64,000 bases of DNA from Nonomuraea sp. PA05 (GCF_008086045.1 NZ_VSEY01000005.1:124001-188000); one strand, 5' to 3'. Counted from the first letter of the stretch, positions 7,827-16,741 are shown. Program-made: numbers and translations. The notes: a model not told the origin generated them from the sequence alone.

Positions 7827-9357
7827 GGTGTCGCTAACTCAGGGGACGCAGCGGCAGAGCTGGCTTCCCCTCTTCGTCCTGGGCGTCGGCATGTCGATGA
7901 TCGTCATCGACGCGACGATCGTGAACGTGGCCGTGCCCACGATCATGGCCGACCTCCGGCTCTCGGCCACCGACGTCGAATGGGTCAACTCGATCTACGC
8001 CCTCGCCTTCGCCGCCCTGCTCATCCCGCTCGGCCGCACGGGCGACGTGCGCGGCAGGCGCAGGACGTTCAGGATCGGGCTGGTCGTCTTCCTCGCCGCC
8101 AGCCTGCTGGCGGCCACCGCCACCAGCGGCGCGCTGCTGATCGGCGCGCGGGTGCTGCAGGGCGTCGGCGCGTCCATGGTGGTGCCGATGACGCTCGCCG
8201 TGGTCAACGCCCTCTACACCGGCACCCGCAGGACGGTCGCCTTCGCCGTCTGGGGCTCCATCATCGGCGGCATGGCGGCGCTCGGGCCGCTGCTCGGCGG
8301 CTGGGTGGTCAGCGACTTCGGCTGGCGCTGGGCGTTCTGGGTGAACCTGCCCATCGGCCTGCTCGTCCTGCTCGGCACGCTCAAGGTGCCCGAGACGCGC
8401 GACCCGCGAGCCGGCGGCGCCGATCTGCCCGGCTTGCTGCTGTCGGTCATCGGGCCGTCGGCGCTGGTGTTCGGGCTGATCGAGGGCCAGACGTACGGCT
8501 GGTTCACCGCCGCGGACGGCTCTCTGTCGCCCGTCCCGCTCGCGTTCGCCCTGGCCGCCCTCGCGCTGCCCGCGCTCGTGCTGGCCGAACGGGCCAGGGC
8601 GCGGGCGGGCCGGCCGGTGGTGCTCGACCTGTCCCTGTTCGCCCTGCCCTCCTTCCGGTACGGCGGCGCCGCCGCGATGATCGTCATGCTCGGCGAGTTC
8701 GGCCTCATCCTGGTGCTGCCGCTGTTCCTGCAGTCGGCCATCGGCTTCAGCGCGTTCCAGACGGGGCTGATCGTGGCCTCGCTCGCCGCCGGCACCTTCC
8801 TGGCCGGTGGCGTCGTGCCCCGGCTCTCGCTCGCGCCGCGCGTCATCGTCCGGATCGGGCTGGCCCTGGAGGCCACCGCCGCGCTCGCGATCGGCCTGAC
8901 CGTCTCCCCCTCGATCGGCCCGTGGTCGCTGGTGCCCTGGCTGGCCCTGTACGGGGTCGGCATCGGCTTCGCCTCCGCCCAGTTGCCGAACGTCATGCTG
9001 GCCGGCGTCCCCGCCGGCAAGTCCGGCGCCGCCTCAGGGCTGCAGAGCGCCATCCGCCAGCTCGGCGCCGCGATCGGCATCGCGGTGCTCGGCGCGGTGC
9101 TGGTCACGGGGCTCGACTCGGCCATGCACCGCCACCTGCCCGGCCACCCCGAGCTGGCCGCGGCCGTACGCGAGAGCGGCGGCACCGCCATCCCCGCCAT
9201 CCGCGACCCCGCGTGGCACGCCGCGGCCGTCGCCGCCTCCGCCGACGCCACCCGCCGGGTCACGATCCTGACCGGGCTCGCGCTGCTCGCGGGGGTCGGG
9301 GCGACGTTCCTGCTGCCCGATACTGGGAGGAGCCCGAGCCGACGCGAGGAGGAGTGA
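7825..9357 (+). CDS. MFS drug exporter, DHA2 (EmrB/QacA) type
   Basis: A 510-residue proton-driven exporter with about 14 membrane helices. Motif D1-like VIDATIVNVAVPTIMADL after helix 1, WVNSIYALAFAALL, and the LIPLGRTGDVRGRRRTF loop (motif A) are all present. The start MVSLTQGTQ at 7825 is preferred to an upstream frame at 7771 because a -10-like TATGTT lies immediately before it. The gene ends 5 bp before a TetR gene that probably controls it. Substrate unknown; antibiotics or a self-made metabolite are possible. Confidence 0.92.
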   Translation: MVSLTQGTQRQSWLPLFVLGVGMSMIVIDATIVNVAVPTIMADLRLSATDVEWVNSIYALAFAALLIPLGRTGDVRGRRRTFRIGLVVFLAASLLAATATSGALLIGARVLQGVGASMVVPMTLAVVNALYTGTRRTVAFAVWGSIIGGMAALGPLLGGWVVSDFGWRWAFWVNLPIGLLVLLGTLKVPETRDPRAGGADLPGLLLSVIGPSALVFGLIEGQTYGWFTAADGSLSPVPLAFALAALALPALVLAERARARAGRPVVLDLSLFALPSFRYGGAAAMIVMLGEFGLILVLPLFLQSAIGFSAFQTGLIVASLAAGTFLAGGVVPRLSLAPRVIVRIGLALEATAALAIGLTVSPSIGPWSLVPWLALYGVGIGFASAQLPNVMLAGVPAGKSGAASGLQSAIRQLGAAIGIAVLGAVLVTGLDSAMHRHLPGHPELAAAVRESGGTAIPAIRDPAWHAAAVAASADATRRVTILTGLALLAGVGATFLLPDTGRSPSRREEE

Positions 9358-9362
9358 GTCCG

Positions 9363-9944
9363 GTGCCGAGGATCACCGCGGCCACGGTGGCCGACCATCG
9401 TGCCACCCAGCACGCCGCCCTGCTGTCGGCCGCCATGGAGATCCTGGTGGCCGAGGGCCCGGCGGGCCTCACCCCGGCCGCGGTGGGGGCGCGCGTGGGC
9501 CTGGCCCGCTCCAGCGTCTACCGCTACTTCTCCTCCACCGCCGACATCCTGGCCCAGCTCGTGGAGGACGCCATCCCCCGCTGGGCCGACCGGCTCTCCA
9601 GCGCGACCGCCGCCGGGCCTGACCTGGAGGCCAAAATCCGCGCGTTCGGGGAGGTCACGCTGTCGTTCGTGACCCACCCCGACTACGCGCTGCTGCGCGC
9701 GCTCACCTCCGTGGAGCTGCCCCAGGAGTGCCAGGACCGGCTGGACCAGTTGCACGAGGTGCTGATCGCGCCGCTGCGCGAGGTCGTCGCCGAGGCCGGG
9801 CACGAGCAGCCCGACCTCGTCGCGCACCTGGGGTGGGCCATCCTCGGCGAGGCTCAGCGGCGGCTCGCGGCGGGCGCGGACCCCGGGCCCACCGGGCGCA
9901 CCACGCTCGCGGTGCTCTGCCACGCCCTGCTCACCGGGCGCTGA
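9363..9944 (+). CDS. TetR-family transcriptional regulator
   Basis: A 193-residue repressor-like protein starting VPRITAATVADHR at a GTG 5 bp after the MFS stop. Residues about 15-60 make a TetR helix-turn-helix: ILVAEGPAGLTPAAVGARVGLARSSVYRYFSS. The rest is a helical ligand-binding domain with no assigned ligand. Co-transcription with the exporter suggests drug-responsive control of this operon. Its last codons lie in the first copy of a tandem repeat that also forms the end of the convergent lipoprotein gene. Confidence 0.92.
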   Translation: MPRITAATVADHRATQHAALLSAAMEILVAEGPAGLTPAAVGARVGLARSSVYRYFSSTADILAQLVEDAIPRWADRLSSATAAGPDLEAKIRAFGEVTLSFVTHPDYALLRALTSVELPQECQDRLDQLHEVLIAPLREVVAEAGHEQPDLVAHLGWAILGEAQRRLAAGADPGPTGRTTLAVLCHALLTGR

Positions 9945-10037
9945 CCACGGCCACGGTTCACGACCGACGGCCACTCACCGGGCGCTGACCACGGCCACGG
10001 TCAGGACCGGCAGCCACTCACCGGGCGCTGACCACGG
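9930..10037. repeat. Three-copy tandem repeat joining two convergent gene ends
   Basis: The sequence ctcaccgggcgctgaccac begins at 9930, 9974 and 10017, giving units of 44 and 43 bp. Copy 1 supplies the TetR C-terminus and stop; copy 3 supplies the stop and last codons of the minus-strand inhibitor gene; copy 2 and the linkers fill the space between. Confidence 0.9.
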
Positions 10038-10452
10038 TCACCGCGAAGATCGCCTCGCCGGACTGCCGCCTGCTCTCCTCGGTGCCTGGCGTCTTGGCCT
10101 GCCCGCACCGCCAGCAGTCGAACAGCCTGATCTCCGTCGTGCCCGGCTGCTTGCCGTTGAACACGAAGTACGCGGTGCGCCCGGCCCCCGGTTGCTCGCT
10201 GCCGCCCTCGTGCTCCTCGCTGATGAACGAGGCCACCTTGGCGTCGGGCACCTCCACCAGGCTCCAGTCGTCGCCCACCGAGGGATTGTCGACGACGGCG
10301 AGCGAGAACCGCTGGCCGGAACGCACCTCGACCTGCACGGTCGCGCCCTTCGAGCCCTTGATCACCTTGCCGTAGTCGCTCACGGCCGACCCGCCGCCGC
10401 ACCCCGCCACCAGGAGGGCGAGCAGGGCTGCGGCACAGGTTCGGCGGATCAC
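10018..10452 (-). CDS. Lipoprotein with chagasin-like (I42) protease-inhibitor domain
   Basis: A 144-residue exported lipoprotein: signal MIRRTCAAALLALLVAGCGGG with lipobox Cys18. The mature part shows the three I42 loop signatures in order: DNPSVGDDW (compare NPxxGxxW), GAGRTAYFVF (compare GxGG-xxxFxF) and a degenerate third loop around RLFDCWRCG. I42 proteins inhibit papain-family cysteine proteases; the changed third loop makes target choice uncertain. Single gene on the minus strand, convergent with TetR and sharing repeat sequence at its 3' end. Confidence 0.72.
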   Translation of the reverse strand: MIRRTCAAALLALLVAGCGGGSAVSDYGKVIKGSKGATVQVEVRSGQRFSLAVVDNPSVGDDWSLVEVPDAKVASFISEEHEGGSEQPGAGRTAYFVFNGKQPGTTEIRLFDCWRCGQAKTPGTEESRRQSGEAIFAVTVVSAR

Positions 10453-10484
10453 TCTGGAAGGTTACCGGGCTCGGGCGTGGCGCT

Positions 10485-11087
10485 TCACTTCCTGGTGGTC
10501 CTGCGGCGTTTCATCATGCGGCGCACCACGAACGCGGTCACCGCGCCGATCGCCACGAACAGCACCACCGGCCGCTTCCTCGCCTCGGCGGCGGCGTCCT
10601 TGACCTGGTCGGGCGTGTTCTCGCGGACCTTGTCCGCCACCTCGAAGGCCTTGCCCTTGACGGTGTCGGCCGCGCCGACGGCCCGTTCCTTGGCGACCTC
10701 CGCCGCGTGGCCCGCGCGGGCCTTCACATCGGCCTTGGCCGCGAGCTGGCTGACGGTCTCGCCCATCTCTCTCCTGGTCTCCTGGATATCCCTGCGCACT
10801 GCGTCCTCTTCCTCCTCTTCGTCGTCCCCGTGTGCCCCGCGCACCGACTCCTCCTCGGTACGCGAATGTTCGGCCGCTTCCGACCGCTCGTCCTCGATGG
10901 GGGCCTCGGGGACGAAGGTCTCGTGTTCCTGCCGGGCCACCTCGGCCCGCCGCGCGTTGTCCGCCGCACCGGGCCTGGTGGGAGGGACGTTGATGGATTC
11001 GCGCTCCGTCGGCGTGCCCACGGTCGCTCTGCGGGCGCCGACGTCACCGGCGTGCTGCTCACTGTGTCCGGGGTCGGTCTCGCTCAT
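10485..11087 (-). CDS. DUF3618 domain envelope protein
   Basis: A 200-residue protein starting MSETDPGHSEQH at 11087, overlapping the holin-like gene stop by 4 bp. The N-terminal 95 residues are hydrophilic and acidic (a run of Glu near DDEEEEEDAV). A DUF3618 motif follows, VRRDIQETRREMGETVSQLAAKADVKAR, then a helical stretch, and one C-terminal membrane helix VVLFVAIGAVTAFVVRRMM with a basic tail. DUF3618 proteins are commonly paired with holin_3_6-type proteins in actinomycetes and are thought to sit at the membrane. The acidic N-terminal extension is longer than the usual family member. Confidence 0.85.
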   Translation of the reverse strand: MSETDPGHSEQHAGDVGARRATVGTPTERESINVPPTRPGAADNARRAEVARQEHETFVPEAPIEDERSEAAEHSRTEEESVRGAHGDDEEEEEDAVRRDIQETRREMGETVSQLAAKADVKARAGHAAEVAKERAVGAADTVKGKAFEVADKVRENTPDQVKDAAAEARKRPVVLFVAIGAVTAFVVRRMMKRRRTTRK

Positions 11088-11464
11088 CGCCGTGCCCTCT
11101 CCTTGACCATGTCGATGTCCGCCTTCACGCTCGCGATGGTCTCCTCGGGAACCGGCGGCGTGGCCCGCTTGACCTCGTTCTTGCCGAACAGCCCGAGCAC
11201 GGCGGACGCGATGAACAGCACTCCCGCCACGATGGCGGCGGCCGCCCACCCGGGCAGGACCAAAGCGAGGAGCATGACGACGGCGGCCACCAGAGCGGCG
11301 CCGCCGAAGAACGCGGCCATCCCGGCCGCACCGAACAGGCCCGCGCCGAACCCGGCGCGCTTGCCCTTCTCCGTGAGCTCCATCCTGGCCAGCCGAAGCT
11401 CGTCCTTCACCAGCCGGGTGACCTGCTCGGAGAGATCGTTGACCAGTTTGTGGGTGTCAGTCAC
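11084..11464 (-). CDS. Phage-holin-like (DUF1469) membrane protein
   Basis: A 126-residue protein with an amphipathic N-terminus (LVNDLSEQVTRLVKDELRLARMEL), two membrane helices within residues 40-95, and a charged C-terminal tail. This is the Phage_holin_3_6 (PF07332) pattern; these are housekeeping actinobacterial membrane proteins and do not by themselves show prophage. GTG start at 11464 with a strong GGAGGAGG site. Coupled to the DUF3618 gene. Confidence 0.85.
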   Translation of the reverse strand: MTDTHKLVNDLSEQVTRLVKDELRLARMELTEKGKRAGFGAGLFGAAGMAAFFGGAALVAAVVMLLALVLPGWAAAAIVAGVLFIASAVLGLFGKNEVKRATPPVPEETIASVKADIDMVKERARR

Positions 11465-11534
11465 GACGTTCGCCTCCTCCGCTGAGGAAGGCGACTACCC
11501 AGACAAACTGCCTTCTATCACTCGCAAAATCCGC

Positions 11535-11708
11535 CTAGCGGCGCTTGCGCGCGGCGGTCTTCAGGAGGAACCCGAGGACGGAAACCACCGGGTCCTTCTG
11601 GACCTCGCACCAGTTGTCGGGCTGCTTCGGCTTGCTCCACGGGGAGGGGAGCTCGCACGAGGGAGCCTGCGGCTTCGGCCGCTCACACCACGATCCTGGA
11701 CGCTCCAT
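11535..11708 (-). CDS. Small Cys/Trp/Pro-rich protein, unknown function
   Basis: A 57-codon frame from ATG 11708 to TAG 11535. The product starts MERPGSWCERPKPQAPSCEL, repeats a WCE motif (GSWCER and DNWCEV), has three Cys, and ends in LLKTAARKRR. It fills an otherwise empty gap between the methyltransferase and holin-like genes on the same strand. Paired WCE motifs suggest a real metal- or disulfide-linked peptide, but I do not recognise a family. Confidence 0.5.
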   Translation of the reverse strand: MERPGSWCERPKPQAPSCELPSPWSKPKQPDNWCEVQKDPVVSVLGFLLKTAARKRR

Positions 11709-11726
11709 ACCTTCGATCCTACGTCC

Positions 11727-12476
11727 TCAAGCACCGGCCTGACAGATGAGATGCGTGAGAGCGGCCACCGCGCGATACGGGTCGGTCCGGCCGGCCCGCT
11801 CCTCAGCCGCCAGCAACTCGTCCAGATCCTCCGGCACCGGCGCCCCATCGGCAGCCACATCCGTGAACACCCGCACCCCGTACCACTGCCGCACCGCCAG
11901 CCCCTCCCCCGCCAGCCGCCGCGTCAGCTCCTCCCGCCGGTCGGCCCTGGCCCGCACCCCGATCCTGTTGGCATAGGACACCACGTCGAAGGCGCGCAAC
12001 GCCCCACCCCAATCACCCTGCAGCCCGGCCCGCATCGCCAGCGCGTCCCCATTGCGCACCAGCAACGACAGCACACCACCGGGAGCCAGCATCCCCGCCA
12101 TCCCGGCCAGCAGCGGCCCCGGATCGTCGAAGTACATCAGCACGCCATGACAGAGCACCGCGTGGAACCCGCCCGGCTCGAACAACTCCCCCAGCCGCTC
12201 CGCCCCCGCCTGCACGGTCCTGACCCGCATGCCGGGCTGGACCCCGGCCTCCAGGACGTCGAGCAGCTCGCGGGAGGCGTCCAGGGCGGTCACGTGGTGG
12301 CCCCTGGCCGCCATCCTGAGGGCCTGCGTGCCCTGGCCGGAGCCCACATCGAGGATGCGGCAGGGGGTGGCGGGGAGGTGCTCGGTGAGCTGGCGGGTGA
12401 CCAGCTCCTGGCGTACGACGTCGCGCAGCGAGCCGAGACCGGCGCGCCACCTGCCCTCGGCCCCCGAGAAAGTCAT
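11727..12476 (-). CDS. SAM-dependent class I methyltransferase
   Basis: A 249-residue cytoplasmic methyltransferase. SAM motif I is ILDVGSGQGTQALRMAARGHHVTALDAS, motif II/III are GGFHAVLCHGVLMYFDDPGPLL and LAPGGVLSLLVRN, resembling CmoM/SmtA-type enzymes that act on tRNA wobble uridine derivatives. That assignment is only by general resemblance. Start ATG 12476 is chosen; a GTG at 12482 would add two residues. Divergent from the helicase gene (75-81 bp gap). Confidence 0.82.
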   Translation of the reverse strand: MTFSGAEGRWRAGLGSLRDVVRQELVTRQLTEHLPATPCRILDVGSGQGTQALRMAARGHHVTALDASRELLDVLEAGVQPGMRVRTVQAGAERLGELFEPGGFHAVLCHGVLMYFDDPGPLLAGMAGMLAPGGVLSLLVRNGDALAMRAGLQGDWGGALRAFDVVSYANRIGVRARADRREELTRRLAGEGLAVRQWYGVRVFTDVAADGAPVPEDLDELLAAEERAGRTDPYRAVAALTHLICQAGA

Positions 12477-12557
12477 GCTCACGACGATAGCCGCCGGTTG
12501 TCCACAGGCTCCTCGTGGCCTGCTCCGGTCTTTCGCGAGTGCGGGTAACCTGCCGGG

Positions 12558-15500
12558 GTGCTGGTACATGGGGTTTGGACTGCGGAGGGGCTCGCCTTCT
12601 GGGCCGAGACCACCCCTCCCGCCCCCTCACCCGCCTCGGGCCGCGTTCGGCCGGGCGGCACCGGGCGTGCTGGTTCCGGCGCTGCGGCACACCCGCACCC
12701 CTTCGCCGCCCCCGCCACCGCCGTCGCCGCCGCGCTCGCCCTCGACACGCCGCCCGCCCCGCCACCGCTCGCCCCGCCACCGCTCGCGCCGAACGACCCG
12801 CTGGACGGCCCGCTGGACGGCCCGCCACCGCCTGCGCCGGGCGTCACGCCAGGGCATGCCGGACGCGCCGCCGAGCCGCGCTTCGCAACCCGCGCTCCTG
12901 AGCCGCCCGACGCAGCGCACGCCCTCGCCGCCCCCGACGCAGCCCACGCCCTCGCCGCCCCCGACGCAGCCCACACCCTCGCAGCGCACGCCGAGCCAAG
13001 CCACACCGAGCGCGCCGCCGAGCCAAGCCTCACCGGGCGAGCCCCTGAGACGCGCCTGCTGGAGCTGCTCCTGCCCGGCTCGGCCCGCGAGCCGCTGCCG
13101 TCCCCCGAGACCGGCCGCATGGCGGACGTCGCGCGCCCGCGCCTGCGCCTGTGGCAGGTGCCGGCCGTCATCCCCCCCACCCCCGCCACCCTGCGCGTCC
13201 TCACCGACCACGCCGCCACCGCGACGACACGTCACTGGGCCGCCGTGGCCGCCTTCGCCCACGACCTGGTACGCCGGGGCCGCGTGATCCCCCAGCTCGT
13301 CCTGAACCCCGCACCGGCCCCCACCACCTCAGCCAACGCCCACCCCGACCCCACGGCCATGTGGGCGCCTCCCGCGAACAACGCCAGGGCCGTCTGGCGC
13401 CCGGTCCTGACCGGCGCGGACGCCGCCTACTTCCGCGACCTGGCCCTGGCGATGCCCCCCGCCTGCCGCACCTCCTCCGCCGAACGCCCCTCCGCCGACG
13501 TCCAGCGCGAGGCGCTCGAAGAGTTCACCGACGCCCTCGTCCGCCGCGCCCTCACCACCCCCCTCCTCACCAGACCGCCGAGAACTCCCCAGGACCACTG
13601 GCTGGCCGCGCTGAGCGGCGACGCGACGACGACGTCCTGCCCCGACGTCCCGGACCTCCGCCGCGAGCTGGAGCGATGGCACGAGGCGGTGGCCACGTCC
13701 GAGGGCGCGACACGGCTGTGCTTCCGCCTGCTGGAGCCGTCCGACGATGACGACTGGCGGGTGGAGCTGGCGCTGCAGGCGGCCGACGACCCGAGCCTGT
13801 ACGTCCCGGCCGAGCAGGTGTGGGGCGGGGTGACGGGCCTGCCGGGCAAGCCGGAGCGGGAGCTGCTGACCGGCCTGGGCCGGGCGGTGCGGCTGTATCC
13901 GGAGCTGGACAGGGCGCTGCGCGTGCCGGAGCCGAGCGAGCTGGCGCTGGACACGGCGGGCGCGTTCGGGTTCCTGCGGCGGGCCGCGCCGCTGTTGCAG
14001 GCGGCCGGGTTCGGGGTGCAGTTGCCGCGCTGGGCGGGCCGTACCCGGCTGGGGCTGAAGCTGACGACCCGCACCACGAAGCGGCAGTCGGCGGCGGCGA
14101 GCCAGGGTTTCGGCATGCGGGAGCTGGTGGACTTCCGGGTGGACCTGGCGGTGGGCGACGAGACGATCAGTGAGGCGGAGCTGGCCGAGCTGGCCCGGCT
14201 GAAGGTGCCGCTGGTCAGGGTGCGCGGCCAGTGGGTGGAGCTGGACGACAGGCAGCTCAAGGCGGCGCTGCGGGCGGTGGAGGGCAGCCGCGCGGGCCAG
14301 GCGGACGCCGCCGAGATCCTGCGGCGGGTGGTGGGGAGCGACGACGAGGTGCTGCCGCTGCTGGAGGTCGACGCCGACGGGGTGCTGGGCGACCTGCTGT
14401 CGGGGCAGGCCGAGCGGCGGCTCGCCCCGCTGGCCACCCCGCCCGGCCTGGACGCGACGCTCCGGCCGTACCAGGAGCGGGGGCTGGCTTGGCTGAGCTT
14501 CCTGTCGGAGCTGGGGCTGGGCGGGGTGCTGGCCGACGACATGGGGCTGGGCAAGACGATCACCACGCTGGCCCTGCTGGTACACGAACGCGCCGACGCC
14601 CCCACGTTGCTGGTGTGCCCGATGTCGCTGATCGGGAACTGGCAGCGCGAGGCCGCCAGGTTCGCGCCGGGCCTGCGCGTGTACGTGCACCACGGCTCCG
14701 GACGCGACGCCGCCGAGATCGCAAGCGCCGACCTGGTGATCACCACGTACGGCACCGCCGCCCGCGACTTGGAGACGCTCAAGGAGCACCCTTGGCGCAG
14801 GGTCGTCTGCGACGAGGCCCAGGCGATCAAGAACAGCGGCACGTTGCAGGCCCAGGCCGTGAGGTCCATCCCCACGGGCACCAGGCTGGCGCTGACGGGC
14901 ACCCCGGTGGAGAACCACCTGGCCGAGCTCTGGTCGATCATGGAGTTCGCCAACCCGGGGATGCTCGGGCCGCGTTCCCGCTTCAGGACGCGCTTCCAGG
15001 AGCCGATCGAGGCCAGGCAGGACGAGCAGGCGGCCAGTGCGCTCAAGCGGGCGACGGGCCCGTTCATCCTGCGCCGCCTCAAGACCGACAAGTCGATCAT
15101 CTCGGACCTGCCGGAGAAGCTGGAGGTCAAGGAGTGGTGCCCGCTCACGACCGAGCAGGCCTCGCTCTACCAGGCGGTCGTGGACGACATGCTGGCCAAG
15201 ATCGACAGCAGTGAGGGCATCGAGCGGCGCGGCCTGGTGCTGGCGGCCATGGCCAAGCTCAAGCAGGTCTGCAACCACCCGGCACACCTGCTGAAGGACG
15301 GCTCCCGGCTGGCCGGCAGGTCGGGCAAGCTGACCCGGCTGGAGCAGCTCGCGGAGGAGATCCTGGCGGAGGGCGAGAAGGCGCTGCTGTTCACGCAGTA
15401 CGCGGAGTTCGGCGCGATGCTCCAGCCGTATCTCGCCCAGCGCCTGGACCGCCCGGTCCTGTGGTTGCACGGCGGGCTGCCGAAGAAGACCCGCGACCGG

Positions 15501-15857
15501 CTGGTGGATCGGTTCCAGCACGATGAGGAGCCGACGTTGTTCGTGCTCTCGCTGAAGGCCGCCGGCGTGGGGCTGAATCTGACCGCCGCCAACCATGTGA
15601 TCCACGTGGACCGCTGGTGGAACCCGGCGGTCGAGGATCAGGCGACCGATCGGGCGTTCCGGATCGGGCAGCGGAAGAACGTGCAGGTGCGCAAGCTGAT
15701 CTGCGCCGGCACGCTGGAGGAGCGCGTGGATCAGATGATCGAGCGCAAGAAGGCGCTGGCGGAGCGGGTGGTGGGCACGGGCGAGGAGTGGCTGACCGAC
15801 CTGTCCACGGAGGAGCTGCGCGAGGTGTTCAGGCTGACCACCGAGGGGGTGGGGTGA
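12558..15857 (+). CDS. SNF2-family DEAD/DEAH helicase (YwqA-like)
   Basis: A 1099-residue ATP-dependent DNA translocase. The start MLVHGVWTAEGLAFWAE at a GTG is conserved among actinomycete SNF2 helicases; a TAACCT sits 6 bp before it, so the message may be leaderless. An Ala/Pro/His-rich low-complexity stretch fills residues about 18-165. A SNF2-associated N-terminal region follows, then Walker A DDMGLGKT (about 661-668), DEAQ box VVCDEAQAIKN (about 750), and helicase-C motifs LFTQYAEFGAML, GVGLNLTAANHV and DQATDRAFRIGQ. It overlaps the SWIM gene by one base, the same pairing as Bacillus YwqA-YwqB. Confidence 0.93.
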   Translation: MLVHGVWTAEGLAFWAETTPPAPSPASGRVRPGGTGRAGSGAAAHPHPFAAPATAVAAALALDTPPAPPPLAPPPLAPNDPLDGPLDGPPPPAPGVTPGHAGRAAEPRFATRAPEPPDAAHALAAPDAAHALAAPDAAHTLAAHAEPSHTERAAEPSLTGRAPETRLLELLLPGSAREPLPSPETGRMADVARPRLRLWQVPAVIPPTPATLRVLTDHAATATTRHWAAVAAFAHDLVRRGRVIPQLVLNPAPAPTTSANAHPDPTAMWAPPANNARAVWRPVLTGADAAYFRDLALAMPPACRTSSAERPSADVQREALEEFTDALVRRALTTPLLTRPPRTPQDHWLAALSGDATTTSCPDVPDLRRELERWHEAVATSEGATRLCFRLLEPSDDDDWRVELALQAADDPSLYVPAEQVWGGVTGLPGKPERELLTGLGRAVRLYPELDRALRVPEPSELALDTAGAFGFLRRAAPLLQAAGFGVQLPRWAGRTRLGLKLTTRTTKRQSAAASQGFGMRELVDFRVDLAVGDETISEAELAELARLKVPLVRVRGQWVELDDRQLKAALRAVEGSRAGQADAAEILRRVVGSDDEVLPLLEVDADGVLGDLLSGQAERRLAPLATPPGLDATLRPYQERGLAWLSFLSELGLGGVLADDMGLGKTITTLALLVHERADAPTLLVCPMSLIGNWQREAARFAPGLRVYVHHGSGRDAAEIASADLVITTYGTAARDLETLKEHPWRRVVCDEAQAIKNSGTLQAQAVRSIPTGTRLALTGTPVENHLAELWSIMEFANPGMLGPRSRFRTRFQEPIEARQDEQAASALKRATGPFILRRLKTDKSIISDLPEKLEVKEWCPLTTEQASLYQAVVDDMLAKIDSSEGIERRGLVLAAMAKLKQVCNHPAHLLKDGSRLAGRSGKLTRLEQLAEEILAEGEKALLFTQYAEFGAMLQPYLAQRLDRPVLWLHGGLPKKTRDRLVDRFQHDEEPTLFVLSLKAAGVGLNLTAANHVIHVDRWWNPAVEDQATDRAFRIGQRKNVQVRKLICAGTLEERVDQMIERKKALAERVVGTGEEWLTDLSTEELREVFRLTTEGVG
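12905..12990 (+). repeat. In-frame 27-bp repeats in the helicase N-terminus
   Basis: Three tandem units of about 27 bp encode the peptide PDAAHALAA (last copy altered to PDAAHTLAA). They lie within the low-complexity insertion of the SNF2 helicase. Confidence 0.85.
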
Positions 15858-16624
15858 TGGCCTGGTTCGAGGCGGGCAAGCCGATCAAGGTCGAAGGCGG
15901 CATCAAGGCCAGGTCGCAGCGCGGCAGCATCGGCTCGGCCTGGTGGTCGCGCCGTTTCATCGACATCCTGGAGCGCGTCTGCGACAAGGGCCGTCTCTCG
16001 CGCGGCCGCGCCTACGCCCGCAAGGGTCAGGTGCTGTCCATCGACCTGTCCGCGGGCGAGGTGGTGGCGGCCGTGCAGGGTTCGCGGCCCGCACCGTACG
16101 AGGTCGTGATCAGGATCGAGGCGTTCAGCGGCGAGCGGTGGGAGGCCATCGAGGAGTCGATCGCGGCGCAGGCCGTCTACCGGGCCAGGCTGCTGGCGGG
16201 CGAGATGCCGGTCGAGATCGAGGAGTTGTTCGCCGCGATGGGCCTGGACCTGTTCCCGCGCGATCTCGACATGGACTGCTCGTGCCCCGACTGGGGCTTC
16301 CCGTGCAAGCACCTGTCGGCGGTGCTCTATCTGCTGGCCGAGTCGTTCGACGACGATCCGTTCCTGGTGCTGGCCTGGCGCGGGCGTACGAGGGAGCAGT
16401 TGCTGGGCTCGCTGGCCGAGGAGCCCGCGCCGGACCCGTTGCGGGTGGCGGATGTGCCGTTCGCGGACCGGCTGGCCGACTTCTACGCGCCGGGGGCCAC
16501 GGCGCACCGGCCGGAGCGGCGTCCGGCCGCCGCCGCGCCCGATCTGCTGCTGCGGGTGTTCCCGCCGCCCGGCGATCTGGAGCGTGCGCTCGCCCCGGCG
16601 TACGAGAAGCTTGGGGACGCCTGA
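15857..16624 (+). CDS. SWIM zinc-finger protein (YwqB-like)
   Basis: A 255-residue protein starting MAWFEAGKPIKVEGG. The N-terminal half contains SAWWSRRFIDILE and GRAYARKGQVLSIDLSAGEVVA, and the SWIM zinc motif CSCPDWGFPCKH lies at about residues 139-150 (CxC-xn-CxH ligands intact). The ATG shares its first base with the helicase TGA (TGATG), so expression is coupled. SWIM proteins bind DNA or protein; the conserved link with an SNF2 helicase suggests a DNA repair or recombination complex. Confidence 0.92.
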   Translation: MAWFEAGKPIKVEGGIKARSQRGSIGSAWWSRRFIDILERVCDKGRLSRGRAYARKGQVLSIDLSAGEVVAAVQGSRPAPYEVVIRIEAFSGERWEAIEESIAAQAVYRARLLAGEMPVEIEELFAAMGLDLFPRDLDMDCSCPDWGFPCKHLSAVLYLLAESFDDDPFLVLAWRGRTREQLLGSLAEEPAPDPLRVADVPFADRLADFYAPGATAHRPERRPAAAAPDLLLRVFPPPGDLERALAPAYEKLGDA

Positions 16625-16741
16625 CGCAAGCCCCCTTCGCACTCTGCCTGCCCGTGACGTACGGCGATCGCTCGGTTACTTTGAGTAGAAGAAGCCGCGA
16701 CTAGGGAAAGGGCGAGAACATGGGATTCTCCTGGACCTGAG

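Noticed and set aside
10485..11464. Possible prophage because of the holin-like gene
   Set aside because: Holin_3_6/DUF3618 pairs are chromosomal envelope genes in actinomycetes, and no other phage gene occurs.
10707..12548. Long plus-strand frame over the DUF3618 to methyltransferase genes
   Set aside because: Antisense to four supported genes; no motifs.
16721..16741. Tiny frame ATG-GGA-TTC-TCC-TGG-ACC-TGA before the lipid kinase gene end
   Set aside because: Six codons only, no ribosome site or conserved peptide pattern; likely chance.
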